Origin: Cellulomonas palmilytica
GTDB taxonomy: Bacteria > Actinomycetota > Actinomycetes > Actinomycetales > Cellulomonadaceae
NCBI RefSeq assembly: GCF_021590045.1
Contig: NZ_CP062221.1
Coordinates: 2,976,001-3,040,000, forward strand
DNA: 64,000 nt
Reading direction: 5' to 3'
Shown here piece by piece: positions 38,923 through 45,285 of the stretch. Position numbers and translations under genes: made by a program. Numbering within the stretch: position 1 is the first letter of the stretch; each line of letters opens with the position of its first letter. Under the pieces are notes generated by a model. That model did no database searches, was not told the DNA's origin, and saw only the letters and a program-made list of their open reading frames with translations.

Positions 38923-39386
38923 CGCGTGCTCCCGGCGAAGGCGGGGCGGCGCAGGGGCCGCACGGTGGCGAGGGGCAGCGTGGTCGCGGCCGGGTCGGTG
39001 TCGAGGTCCGCGATGACGGCCTCGTACGACTCCGGGTCGGTCCACGTCGGGGTGGTGATGACGTCGGCCGGGACGGGCGCCGGGGGCTCGGCGACGGCGT
39101 CCGCGAGGGACGTGACGGACTGCCGCTGCGACGGCGTCGGGGCCGCGTCCGCGGCGTCGAGGATCGCGGCCCAGTGCATGAGCGCGGCCTGGACCTGCGG
39201 CGAGTCGGCGCCGTGGCGCGCGATCAGCGCGTCGACGCGGCGCCGGGCCGCGGCGTACAGCAGCGACGGGGGCGTCGAGCCGCCGACGACCGTGCCGGGC
39301 ATCACCGTGCCCTGCGCGTCGGCGCCAGCGCGCAGCGACGCGAGGCCGGCCACGCTCGAGGAGCGCTCGTTGAAGTTCGTGGACAT
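38919..39386 (-). CDS. Early phage protein, unknown
   Basis: A 155-residue protein starting at ATG 39386, with GGAAGG ten bases upstream. The central part is helical (LYAAARRRVDALIARHGADS; VQAALMHWAAILDAADAA), the ends are flexible and rich in Pro, Ala and Thr. The start is supported by the ribosome-binding site and by a 44-base gap to the upstream gene. No family recognised. Confidence 0.55.
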   Translation of the reverse strand: MSTNFNERSSSVAGLASLRAGADAQGTVMPGTVVGGSTPPSLLYAAARRRVDALIARHGADSPQVQAALMHWAAILDAADAAPTPSQRQSVTSLADAVAEPPAPVPADVITTPTWTDPESYEAVIADLDTDPAATTLPLATVRPLRRPAFAGSTR

Positions 39387-39430
39387 GGGCGGTGCCTTCC
39401 GTGTCGGTCGAGGAACAGCGGTGGGCCGGG

Positions 39431-39808
39431 TCAGGAAGCCGCTGGGGCGGCGTGCTTGATGGCGTGGACGTGGCCGCGGTAGATCGCCTGCCGTGCGGCC
39501 ATGTCGGTGCAGACGGGGCACGCGTCCCCGCTGGAGGAGGGGCGGTCGGTCGGGGGCGACGAGGGGGCGGCGTCGCCCCCGACCGAGCTCGTGTCGACGA
39601 CGCGCGGGAGGCTGACGGAGCCCAGAGCCCCGGGCTTGCTCGTCGTCGCGGGGGCGGGAACGGGAAGCGCCTGGGGCGCGTCGTCGAGCTGGTCCGCCGC
39701 GACACCCGTCGCACGGCGGGCGGCGCGACGCTGGCGGGTCGCGTAGGTGGACTCCCCCACCGCGACCGCGAGCGCGAGCAGGGCGAGCACCAGCGTCAGC
39801 GCGGTCAC
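39431..39808 (-). CDS. Single-pass membrane protein with C-terminal CxxC
   Basis: A 125-residue protein; GTG 39808 overlaps the stop of the excisionase-like gene (GTGA). It begins directly with a hydrophobic segment (TALTLVLALLALAVAVGES), then a basic patch (RQRRAARRA), a Pro/Ser/Thr-rich linker and a terminal CPVCTDMAARQAIYRGHVH motif that may bind metal. Early expressed small membrane proteins often modify host functions or block superinfection. No family recognised. Confidence 0.58.
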   Translation of the reverse strand: MTALTLVLALLALAVAVGESTYATRQRRAARRATGVAADQLDDAPQALPVPAPATTSKPGALGSVSLPRVVDTSSVGGDAAPSSPPTDRPSSSGDACPVCTDMAARQAIYRGHVHAIKHAAPAAS

Positions 39809-40032
39809 GAGGCGGCCCTCGAGCCGATCGGCACGACGTTCGACTTCTCCGCGCGGTGCGAGCACAGCTGCCCGGCCTCCCACGCCGCGAGGCAGGCCGG
39901 CTCGATGAGCCAGCGGCCCTTGCGGGTGCGCTGCTTGCCGTGCAGTGTCCCGTCCGCGAGCGCGCGGCGGATCGTGTCCGGGTGTCGGCCCGAGGCCGCA
40001 GCCGCCTGGTCGGCGGTCAGGTCGCCGATCAC
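39805..40032 (-). CDS. Excisionase-like / HTH_17 DNA-binding protein
   Basis: A 75-residue protein; GTG 40032 overlaps the stop of the Cro-like gene (GTGA). The winged-helix pattern LTADQAAAASGRHPDTIRRA followed by DGTLHGKQRTRKGRWLI is that of HTH_17/excisionase-like proteins: a helix-turn-helix with a following basic wing. As second gene of the leftward early operon it may act as an excisionase or as an early regulator. Integration-excision control by it has not been shown; its place away from int is common in actinophages. Confidence 0.72.
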   Translation of the reverse strand: MIGDLTADQAAAASGRHPDTIRRALADGTLHGKQRTRKGRWLIEPACLAAWEAGQLCSHRAEKSNVVPIGSRAAS

Positions 40033-40298
40033 GACGCCCTCCGCGTGACCGTTGCGGTGTGCTCCGCGCGGCGGGTGATCTCCGACGCGGTGAGCCCGAG
40101 GATCTGGGCGACGTCGCCGAGCAGCGACGGACTGAACGCGATGTGGCCGTTGAGCCGGGCGGAGAGCGTCGCGCGGCGGAGCCCGAGGGTGTCGGCGATC
40201 CCGGTTACCGTGACCCCCTGCTGCCGAGCGATCTCGGCGCGCACCTCTTCCGCGACGGCCTCGTCGAGGGTGGTGAGCCCATTTCGGTTCGTTGCCAT
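40029..40298 (-). CDS. Cro-like HTH regulator, first gene of leftward early operon
   Basis: An 89-residue protein. The HTH is seen at residues about 34-55 (GIADTLGLRRATLSARLNGH), and the C-terminus is basic. The ATG at 40298 is placed about seven bases after CAAGGT, a candidate -10, so the mRNA may be leaderless. Codons 4-7 contain one copy of the operator-like decamer. By position and size it is the Cro counterpart of the repressor that is read in the other direction. GTG at 40304 is the alternative start. Confidence 0.8.
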   Translation of the reverse strand: MATNRNGLTTLDEAVAEEVRAEIARQQGVTVTGIADTLGLRRATLSARLNGHIAFSPSLLGDVAQILGLTASEITRRAEHTATVTRRAS

Positions 40299-40368
40299 GC
40301 GCACACCTTGGACCCATTTCGGTTCAGCGTCAACCCCCTTGTGCCGGGTGAACCGAAATCGGTACGGT
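40281..40368. promoter_or_regulatory. Divergent immunity switch with three operator decamers
   Basis: The decamer ATTTCGGTTC occurs at 40281-40290, 40316-40325, and in inverted form at 40350-40359. Leftward promoter candidate: TTGACG (40333-40328), 17-base spacer, CAAGGT (40310-40305). Rightward candidate: TTGTGC (40339-40344), 18-base spacer, TACGGT (40363-40368). The middle and right operators each lie in one promoter spacer; the left one lies in the Cro-like coding start. Both mRNAs would begin at the ATG codons. This reads as a lambda-like switch; assignments are inference from spacing and repetition. Confidence 0.75.
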
Positions 40369-40375
40369 TGTGCGC

Positions 40376-40777
40376 ATGGCCAGAGTCCCGAAGCCCCTAG
40401 AGCCGCTCGACCTCGAGATCGCCGACGTGCTGAACGAGGCCGTGGGACAGTCGGGCATGAGCCGCCGCGAGCTCGCGCTCCAGCTCGGCATGTCGATGAA
40501 CCGGATCGGCATCATCCTGCGGAAGGAACCCCCGCCGGCGACCGTCGGCGAGGTCGGTCTCCTGGCATCGATCGCGGGCCTGTCCGCGTCGCAGGTGATC
40601 GCCACCGCGGAGGAACGCCTCGCAGCCAAGGCGGGCACCCGCGCTCTGCGACTGGTTCCCGACCAGATCGAACATTCGTTCGAAGTAGATGGTCTGGTCA
40701 CCCTCAACCCCGCCGCGTCGGATGCCGATGACGTTGACCCTGACGCCGAGGTCGAGGCGCAGCAGAGCGAGCCGTGA
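40376..40777 (+). CDS. Immunity repressor (XRE-type HTH)
   Basis: A 133-residue protein read rightward from the switch. An XRE-like HTH lies at about residues 29-50 (MSRRELALQLGMSMNRIGII), after a short N-terminal helix; a second helical part (VGEVGLLASIAGLSASQVIATAEE) follows, and the tail is acidic and flexible. There is no LexA/CI-type self-cleavage domain, so inactivation is likely to depend on the ImmA-type protease encoded next, as in ICEBs1-like elements. ATG 40376 sits at the predicted transcript start, suggesting leaderless translation. Confidence 0.78.
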   Translation: MARVPKPLEPLDLEIADVLNEAVGQSGMSRRELALQLGMSMNRIGIILRKEPPPATVGEVGLLASIAGLSASQVIATAEERLAAKAGTRALRLVPDQIEHSFEVDGLVTLNPAASDADDVDPDAEVEAQQSEP

Positions 40778-41175
40778 TGGGAGAGTGCGTGGACGAGATG
40801 CTCGAGGTCGCGCGTGAGCGCGGTGTACGTGTCGCGTGGCGCGACCTGGGGCGGCGGAACGGCGAGTACCATTCGACCGGTCTCATCCTGCTCAACCCCA
40901 AGCGCAGCCAGACCGTGCAGCGCGTGACGCTCGCGCACGAGCTCGGGCACGCGAAGTACGGGCACGCGTGGACCGACGACCCCTCGGAGCACGCGCGCCA
41001 GGAACGCCTCGCGGACGAGTACGCCGCCGCGCTGCTCATCGACGCGCAGGACTACGCCCTCGCCGAGGCCGTCGTCGGCCCGCACGTCGGCGCGCTGGCG
41101 CGCGAGCTCGGCGTCACCGCGAGCATCGTCCAGGCGTGGCAGCGCGTCGCTCGGCGTCGCAGGAGGAGTGCATGA
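40777..41175 (+). CDS. ImmA/IrrE-family metalloprotease
   Basis: A 132-residue protein with the HELGH zinc-metalloprotease motif (His54-His58) in VTLAHELGHAKYGHAW, and a downstream Glu in ERLADEYAAALL, the typical third ligand helix of ImmA/IrrE proteins. These proteases cleave their partner repressors after DNA damage. The ATG at 40777 overlaps the repressor stop (TGATG), strong evidence for a functional pair. The C-terminal part is a helical, basic segment. The protein is full-length for stand-alone phage ImmA. Confidence 0.88.
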   Translation: MGECVDEMLEVARERGVRVAWRDLGRRNGEYHSTGLILLNPKRSQTVQRVTLAHELGHAKYGHAWTDDPSEHARQERLADEYAAALLIDAQDYALAEAVVGPHVGALARELGVTASIVQAWQRVARRRRRSA

Positions 41176-41281
41176 CGGCGCGTCGCGGGCCGTTCACCCA
41201 GCGGAGTGAAGCGGCGATAGCGGCCTCAAGAGGACAGCACTGGCTGTCGACGACCGGTGCGACGACAGAGGGGGTGCGTCC

Positions 41282-41767
41282 GTGGTCGCAGTGAGCTCCG
41301 GAGAACCACCCACGCGCTCCTGCCGGCAGATGGACGGGAGGGCGGGCACGGGCGGCACGTGGTCGCACTGCCGGGGCCGCAGTCCGCGGAGCCTGAACTA
41401 CTGGATCGCCGAGCTCAACGCGCTGATGAGCGCGTGCAGCACGGCGGACGGCCGGACTCTCAAGGCCGAGTTGCGGCGTCTCATGCAGCGCGCCGAGCAG
41501 GGCGATCTCCGGTTCGGCCGCGGTCAGGATGTCGATCGCATGGTCACGGCCAAGACAGTCCTCGAGATCCGGGCCCGGCGGAACGTGGGCATCACCGTTG
41601 GAGACGACACAGGGGACCGCGTCGTGCGGCTCTACTTCTCGGAGCCCGAGCATGCGCCGGACATGCTGCTGGCTGCGAAACTGGGGTGGAAGCACCCCGA
41701 GGGCAAGACCGAACAGAACGAGCACGCCGCCGAAGCCGCCGCCCGCGTGAGGGATTTCTTCACCTGA
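41282..41767 (+). CDS. RelE/HigB-superfamily toxin-like protein
   Basis: A protein of up to 161 residues (GTG 41282; ATG 41330 is an alternative, since the first 15-35 residues look non-conserved). The core LNYWIAELNALMS, RTLKAELRRLMQRAEQG, AKTVLEIRARRN, DRVVRLYFSEPEHAPDMLL and AKLGWKHPEGKTEQNEHA follows the RelE/HigB pattern: an N-terminal helix pair, LEIR strand, RLYF strand and a final helix. Such toxins cleave mRNA at the ribosome. The next gene encodes an XRE antitoxin, and toxin-first order is typical of HigBA. Function rests on pattern and context. Confidence 0.68.
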   Translation: MVAVSSGEPPTRSCRQMDGRAGTGGTWSHCRGRSPRSLNYWIAELNALMSACSTADGRTLKAELRRLMQRAEQGDLRFGRGQDVDRMVTAKTVLEIRARRNVGITVGDDTGDRVVRLYFSEPEHAPDMLLAAKLGWKHPEGKTEQNEHAAEAAARVRDFFT

Positions 41768-41855
41768 ACGGTGGCCACGTGCACCCAACTGCACATGGCA
41801 AGATGCGTGACGCGTGGTGTCGGAGGACTGTGGTACCGGCACACCAAGGAAGGGG

Positions 41856-42260
41856 ATGACGGTGGACCTTGACGAGATGCTCGGCTTCGACCCGAACAAC
41901 CGTGACGACCGGCACGCCGAGATCCTGGTAGACGAGCACGACGAGCTTCTTCGGCTGCTGGTCGAGGCGCGGCGCAGACACAACCTGGACCAGGACGACG
42001 TTGCCCTGCTCATGGGCATCGACCGCAGCGGCGTCTCGCGCATCGAGTCGGGCAGCCGCGATCTTCACCTGTCGACGCTGCGTCGGTACGCCTTTGCGGT
42101 CGGCGCGGTGATTCGCCACCAGGTCGAGGACATCGACACCGTCATCCGACGCGAGCGCGAGGCAGCGGCAGCTGGCTCCCTGCGCGCGCTCCCCTCCGAA
42201 TGGGCGACGCCCCGCGGCTTCCGCAGCGAGAAGCACACGCTCCCCGCGAGCTCGCGGTGA
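41856..42260 (+). CDS. XRE-family antitoxin (HigA-like)
   Basis: A 134-residue protein. ATG 41856 or GTG 41862 lies directly after AAGGAAGGGG; the GTG has better spacing. The HTH is clear: VEARRRHNLDQDDVALLMGI followed by DRSGVSRIESGSRDLHLSTL, with the DLHLSTLRRYAFAVGA helix typical of HigA/XRE proteins. The C-terminal 35 residues (from about residue 100) form an extension with Trp (PSEWATPRGFRSEKHT) not needed for an HTH. In toxin-antitoxin-chaperone systems an antitoxin extension of this kind is bound by the chaperone. The stop overlaps the next start (GTGA). Confidence 0.75.
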   Translation: MTVDLDEMLGFDPNNRDDRHAEILVDEHDELLRLLVEARRRHNLDQDDVALLMGIDRSGVSRIESGSRDLHLSTLRRYAFAVGAVIRHQVEDIDTVIRREREAAAAGSLRALPSEWATPRGFRSEKHTLPASSR

Positions 42261-42742
42261 CCGACTCGACCTACCCCGGCATCCCGATCGCCAGCAACGC
42301 GCCTGACACCATGCTGGCGGCCGTGGATATCGTGCGCTCCATCATCCAGCCGGTGACGGGAGACCGCGAGGCCGAGGCCCGCGAGCACGACAACGACGTC
42401 TGGACGATCTACGGAGATCAGTTCAGAGTGACGCCCGATCGACTGGCGTTCCGACTCTTCGGCGACCTCTCGATCTTCGACAACGGCTGGTTCGTGGGCG
42501 TGACGGTTGCAGTCATGGTCGACATGCGTGGCAACGACAGGCCCGCCACGCTTCCTGACGGCACATGGTCGCCTGCGACGGAGAACGCCCTGACCGAGCG
42601 TCTCGGCGCCTGGGCGTCTCACGTCATGTGGGACGTCGCGTCGTCGTGCGCACGGCGCCTCGCGGCGCAGAGCTACGCAAGCAGCCCCCACGTCCCCATC
42701 ACCACACCGGAAGCGGTCCTCCTACTCTCCGAAGAGGAATAA
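42257..42742 (+). CDS. Third gene of the toxin-antitoxin operon, possibly SecB-like
   Basis: A 161-residue soluble protein; GTG 42257 overlaps the antitoxin stop. After a helix (TMLAAVDIVRSIIQPVTG) come long beta strands (DQFRVTPDRLAFRLFGDLSI; NGWFVGVTVAVMVDMRG), and the C-terminal part has GAWASHVMWDVASSCARRLA and HVPITTPEAVLLL. This order, extended strands, then a long helix, then a Pro-rich end reading P-V-P-I, resembles SecB, whose C-terminal helix ends before a PVNF-type segment. SecB-like chaperones are the third gene of TAC systems. The resemblance is by pattern only; a structure prediction is needed. Confidence 0.55.
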   Translation: MTDSTYPGIPIASNAPDTMLAAVDIVRSIIQPVTGDREAEAREHDNDVWTIYGDQFRVTPDRLAFRLFGDLSIFDNGWFVGVTVAVMVDMRGNDRPATLPDGTWSPATENALTERLGAWASHVMWDVASSCARRLAAQSYASSPHVPITTPEAVLLLSEEE

Positions 42743-42745
42743 CCG

Positions 42746-43852
42746 GTGGCGTGGACCCGCAAGCTCGCATCGGGGTCGTATCAAGGGCTGTTCCGCGATC
42801 GCGACGGGAAGGTCCGGACCGCTGACGGCGGACCTTGGTCGCGGAAGGCCGAGGCGATGCGCCGCGCGGGTGAGGCAGAGGCTGCGGCGCGCGCTCTGGG
42901 GTGGCGCGACCCCGCGGCCGCGGGCGAGCTGTGGGGTGCCTGGCGCGTCGAATGGGAGAAGTCCCGGACCGTCGAGCCCTCGACGAAGCGCGCCGACGAC
43001 GGCCGCCTCACGAAGCACGTTGAGCCGCGCTGGGGGCGAGTCCCGCTCGTCGAGATCACGCGCCACGACGTCAAGGCCTGGTACGCCGAACTGCAGCGCG
43101 GCGGACTCTCCCCCGCCACCGCCCAACGGTGCGTCCACCTGCTGTCCGCCTCGCTCAACGCCGCCGTCGACGCCGGCGTGCTCAGCGCGAACCCCGCAGC
43201 ACGCTTGCGTCTGCACGTGCCCGCGCCCTCCACCGAGCGCTACCTGAGCCACGAGGAGTTCGACGCGATCGCCGCACAACTCGACGAGCCATGGGCTCGC
43301 ATGGCCCGGCTGCTTGTCGGCACCGGCCTTCGCTGGGGCGAGGCCGCTGGCCTGCACGCGCACCGCGTGACGCCGAGGTGGGTAGAGGTCGTCGACGTCT
43401 GGGACCAGCACGGCCGGCAGATGCGCTCCTACCCGAAGGGCAAGAAGCGTCGACAGGTCCCCCTACCCGCGTGGCTCGTGCTCGACACCGCGAGCGCGAC
43501 CTGCGGCCTGCGTCACGCGCGCGGGGTGTGTCGCGCGGGGCTCGTCGTCACGTCACCCGGTGGCTCCGTGATGGACGCCGGGCGGTTCCGCTCGAAGTGG
43601 GACGCCGCGTGCCGGGCCGCCGGCGTCGGGCACGTCCGCGTGCACGACCTGCGCCACACGTACGCGTCGTGGCTCCTGCAGGCTGGCGTCTCCCTCGCTG
43701 AGGTCGGGCGCCTGCTCGGGCACACCTCGCCGCTCACGACCCAGCGGTACGCACACCTCGCCGAGACACCGTCCGCAGCCGTGCTCGGCGCGCTCGGCGC
43801 CCACGGCCCCGCCCTCGTCGACGACGGGGCCCCGCGCCTGCGCGTCGTCTGA
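42746..43852 (+). CDS. int: Tyrosine integrase
   Basis: A 368-residue site-specific recombinase. The catalytic residues are Arg196 (GTGLRWGE), Lys near 231 (SYPKGKKRRQVPL), His300 and Arg303 (HDLRHTYAS), His326 (LLGHTS) and Tyr335 (TTQRYAHL). The N-terminal part includes an arm-binding-like region and the SAM-like core-binding domain (HDVKAWYAELQ; LLSASLNAAVDAG). The gene starts GTG four bases after the upstream gene and ends 469 bases before the tRNA-Met fragment, as expected for an integrase next to its att site. No frameshifts. Confidence 0.95.
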   Translation: MAWTRKLASGSYQGLFRDRDGKVRTADGGPWSRKAEAMRRAGEAEAAARALGWRDPAAAGELWGAWRVEWEKSRTVEPSTKRADDGRLTKHVEPRWGRVPLVEITRHDVKAWYAELQRGGLSPATAQRCVHLLSASLNAAVDAGVLSANPAARLRLHVPAPSTERYLSHEEFDAIAAQLDEPWARMARLLVGTGLRWGEAAGLHAHRVTPRWVEVVDVWDQHGRQMRSYPKGKKRRQVPLPAWLVLDTASATCGLRHARGVCRAGLVVTSPGGSVMDAGRFRSKWDAACRAAGVGHVRVHDLRHTYASWLLQAGVSLAEVGRLLGHTSPLTTQRYAHLAETPSAAVLGALGAHGPALVDDGAPRLRVV

Positions 43853-43856
43853 CGCC

Positions 43857-44105
43857 CTACGCCGAGGGCGGCTGGGAACCGGGCGCCCCCGGCTGCGGCG
43901 GGTACGGCTGACCTCCGTACGGCGCGGGAGGCTGGCCCGGGTACCCGTACGGCGGCTGTCCCCTGTACGGCGGCTGCGCGGCCTGCCGCGATGAGCGCGT
44001 CGCGAGCCGCACGATCAAGACGATCCCCCCGACCACCGCAGCGACGATCAGGAACAGGACGACGAGCACGATCAGGTGCATCGGCGTGAGCGAGTTTCGG
44101 GCCAT
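43857..44105 (-). CDS. Small membrane protein with Pro/Tyr-rich tail, between int and att
   Basis: An 82-residue protein encoded towards int (convergent, five bases apart). One hydrophobic segment lies at about residues 9-34 (MHLIVLVVLFLIVAAVVGGI), followed by a basic patch and a tail of repeated PPYxGQPP / PYGGQPYPPQPG units. Such a gene at the attachment end is likely to be expressed in the lysogen, for example for superinfection exclusion. The proline-tyrosine tail is similar to that of some actinobacterial membrane proteins, so a host origin is also possible. Confidence 0.65.
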   Translation of the reverse strand: MARNSLTPMHLIVLVVLFLIVAAVVGGIVLIVRLATRSSRQAAQPPYRGQPPYGYPGQPPAPYGGQPYPPQPGAPGSQPPSA

Positions 44106-44320
44106 GGCCGGAACCGTACGCCAGCGTGCGCCTGCCGCACGTGAGGCGCCGCGGTCGAGTCCTGAGCGCATCGGGCGCGTGCAGCAAACGTGCAGCAAAC
44201 TCCCGCCAGATGAGGGCGCGTGATGTCGCAAGAGCACGGACGCAGCCACGCCAGATCGGCGGCCTGACCTGCGCGAACGTCGCGTCGCGTCGCACCCCGT
44301 CGCATGACGTCGCACCCCGT
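44106..44320. other. Att-proximal noncoding region with candidate integrase arm sites
   Basis: This 215-bp stretch has no supported gene. It holds two tandem copies of CGTGCAGCAAA (44178-44188 and 44189-44199), two copies of CGCCAGAT (near 44204 and 44249), and GTCGCACCCCGT repeated at 44289-44300 and 44309-44320. Direct repeats at both sides of the space between int and the crossover site are what arm-type integrase sites look like. The promoter of the small membrane gene should also lie here. Confidence 0.6.
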
Positions 44321-44372
44321 GGAGCGGGCTCATAATCCGTGGGTCGTGGGTTCAAGCCCCACCTGCCCCACC
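44321..44372 (+). other. Right attachment site: 3' part of a tRNA-Met(CAT) gene
   Basis: The sequence includes an anticodon loop CTCATAA (44329-44335) closed by a stem, a perfect T-arm (GTGGG, loop TTCAAGC, CCCAC) and the 3' acceptor strand CTGCCCC with the following A, ending at 44372. The 5' half is missing: no GGGGCAG acceptor strand or D-arm lies upstream. This is therefore a duplicated tRNA 3' end, the right att core. The intact tRNA-Met should be at the left prophage border outside the window. Confidence 0.85.
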
Positions 44373-44416
44373 GAACCTCCCCACCGGACGTCCCCACCGG
44401 ACGTCCCCACCGAACG
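44365..44416. repeat. 13-bp tandem repeat beginning in the tRNA acceptor strand
   Basis: Four 13-bp units follow each other: 44365-44377, 44378-44390, 44391-44403 and 44404-44416, all of the type tccccaccggacg, with a partial fifth. The first unit contains the last bases of the tRNA acceptor strand, so the array looks like repeated duplication of the tRNA 3' terminus. Confidence 0.7.
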
Positions 44417-44457
44417 TCCCCGGCAGGGCGACGGAGGCGGGCGGGTACCGTTTGCCC

Positions 44458-44970
44458 GTGGCCGGCTTCCTCTCCACCCGAGCGATCACGGACGACGACC
44501 GTCGTCTGCTCGATCTTCGTCGCGGCGACCGTGTGCTCGTCGCGGCGACCCTCACGGACGGTCGCCGTGTGGTCGCGACACGTCTCGCGCTGCACGTGCT
44601 GCGCGACGACGAGGTGGCCCGCACGCCCTGGGCGGACGTCGACCGCGGATCGCTCGACCCCGAGACCCGCGCGCTGTCGGTGCGCTGGGTGTGGGGCGCG
44701 ACCGACACGTTCGTGTTCGGCTCGGACCGGCACTCGGTGCGGTTCACGCAGACGTTCCGCGAGCGCGTGCAGTCGTCCGTGGTGCACGCCACGTCGGTGG
44801 CCCTGCCCGGCGGCGACCAGGCCCGGGTCGCGCTGCGGCGCGACGAGGACGGTGAGCTGTTCACGCAGGTCGTCGCGGACGAGGGTGTCGACCTCGCGCG
44901 CCCCGAGGTGGCGGCGCTCGTCGACGCGGCGGAGTCCGTGCTGCGGTCGAGCGCCGGCCTGCCGGCCTGA
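44458..44970 (+). CDS. Conserved-looking actinobacterial protein, unknown function
   Basis: A 170-residue soluble protein read from GTG 44458 (TTG 44452 is also possible). The pattern is beta-rich: RRLLDLRRGDRVLVAATLTD, RRVVATRLALHVLRD, then RALSVRWVWGATDTFVFGSD, and a C-terminal helix with GVDLARPEVAALVDAAESVL. It has the feel of a PH-like or small housekeeping domain protein but no family is recognised. It is the first chromosomal gene past the prophage and directly precedes tRNA-Asn, in the same orientation. Confidence 0.75.
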   Translation: MAGFLSTRAITDDDRRLLDLRRGDRVLVAATLTDGRRVVATRLALHVLRDDEVARTPWADVDRGSLDPETRALSVRWVWGATDTFVFGSDRHSVRFTQTFRERVQSSVVHATSVALPGGDQARVALRRDEDGELFTQVVADEGVDLARPEVAALVDAAESVLRSSAGLPA

Positions 44971-45017
44971 GGTGGTCGGGAGCACCCCCGAACGGCTGCT
45001 AGAGTTCTGCAGCGCGA

Positions 45018-45090
45018 TCCCCCGTAGCTCAATTGGCAGAGCATTCGACTGTTAATCGAAGGGTTACTGGTTCGAGTCCAGTCGGGGGAG
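45018..45090 (+). tRNA. tRNA-Asn(GTT)
   Basis: A full cloverleaf of 73 bases: acceptor TCCCCCG pairs with CGGGGGA (45083-45089), D-arm GCTCAATTGGCAGAGC, anticodon loop CTGTTAA with GTT at 45051-45053, and T-arm with TTCGAGT. The CCA end is not encoded. It is intact and is not used by this prophage. Confidence 0.97.
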
Positions 45091-45097
45091 CTCCACG

Positions 45098-45127
45098 AGG
45101 CCCTGACCTGCATCGCAGGCAGGGCCT
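45098..45127 (+). terminator. Terminator after tRNA-Asn
   Basis: AGGCCCTG (45098-45105) pairs with CAGGGCCT (45120-45127), and inside it CCTGC pairs with GCAGG around an ATC loop, with one bulged A. TTCGTCGTG follows. This is a good intrinsic terminator for the tRNA transcript. Confidence 0.75.
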
Positions 45128-45285
45128 TCGTCGTGTCCGGGCAGGCGTGCGGACCATCTCTCGGACCAAACATCAGATGTCTGGGCGCGTCCAGGACGGC
45201 GGCACCGCGCGGCGGACGTAGGGTGGTGGTCGGTTCGGCGAGGCACCTGCCCCGAACCTCCCACCGAGACGGAGTCCAGCTCCCC

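Larger units (their letters stand above)
1..44372. mobile_element. Siphovirus-type prophage (left end outside window)
   Basis: A complete set of temperate siphovirus functions is visible: integrase, repressor, ImmA-type protease, early genes, HNH and terminase, portal, capsid, tail tube, frameshifted tail chaperones, a 1246-residue tape measure, baseplate, M15 endolysin and holin candidates. The right border is a 3' tRNA-Met fragment just beyond the integrase. The left border is not reached, because a tail-associated gene is cut by position 1. Structural genes are intact with no obvious frame breaks, so the element could be inducible; that is inference. Confidence 0.95.

Noticed and set aside
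41814..41855. Upstream GTG start for the XRE antitoxin
   Set aside because: The extra 14 residues include the ribosome-binding site AAGGAAGGGG that serves the ATG/GTG at 41856/41862.
44276..44372. Intact tRNA-Met gene
   Set aside because: The anticodon, T-arm and 3' acceptor are present, but the 5' acceptor strand (GGGGCAG) and D-arm are absent upstream, so this is only the 3' fragment at the att site.
45170..45180. ACATCAGATGT palindrome as operator of the MFS gene
   Set aside because: An 11-bp near-palindrome without promoter context or second copy is not enough to claim a regulatory site.
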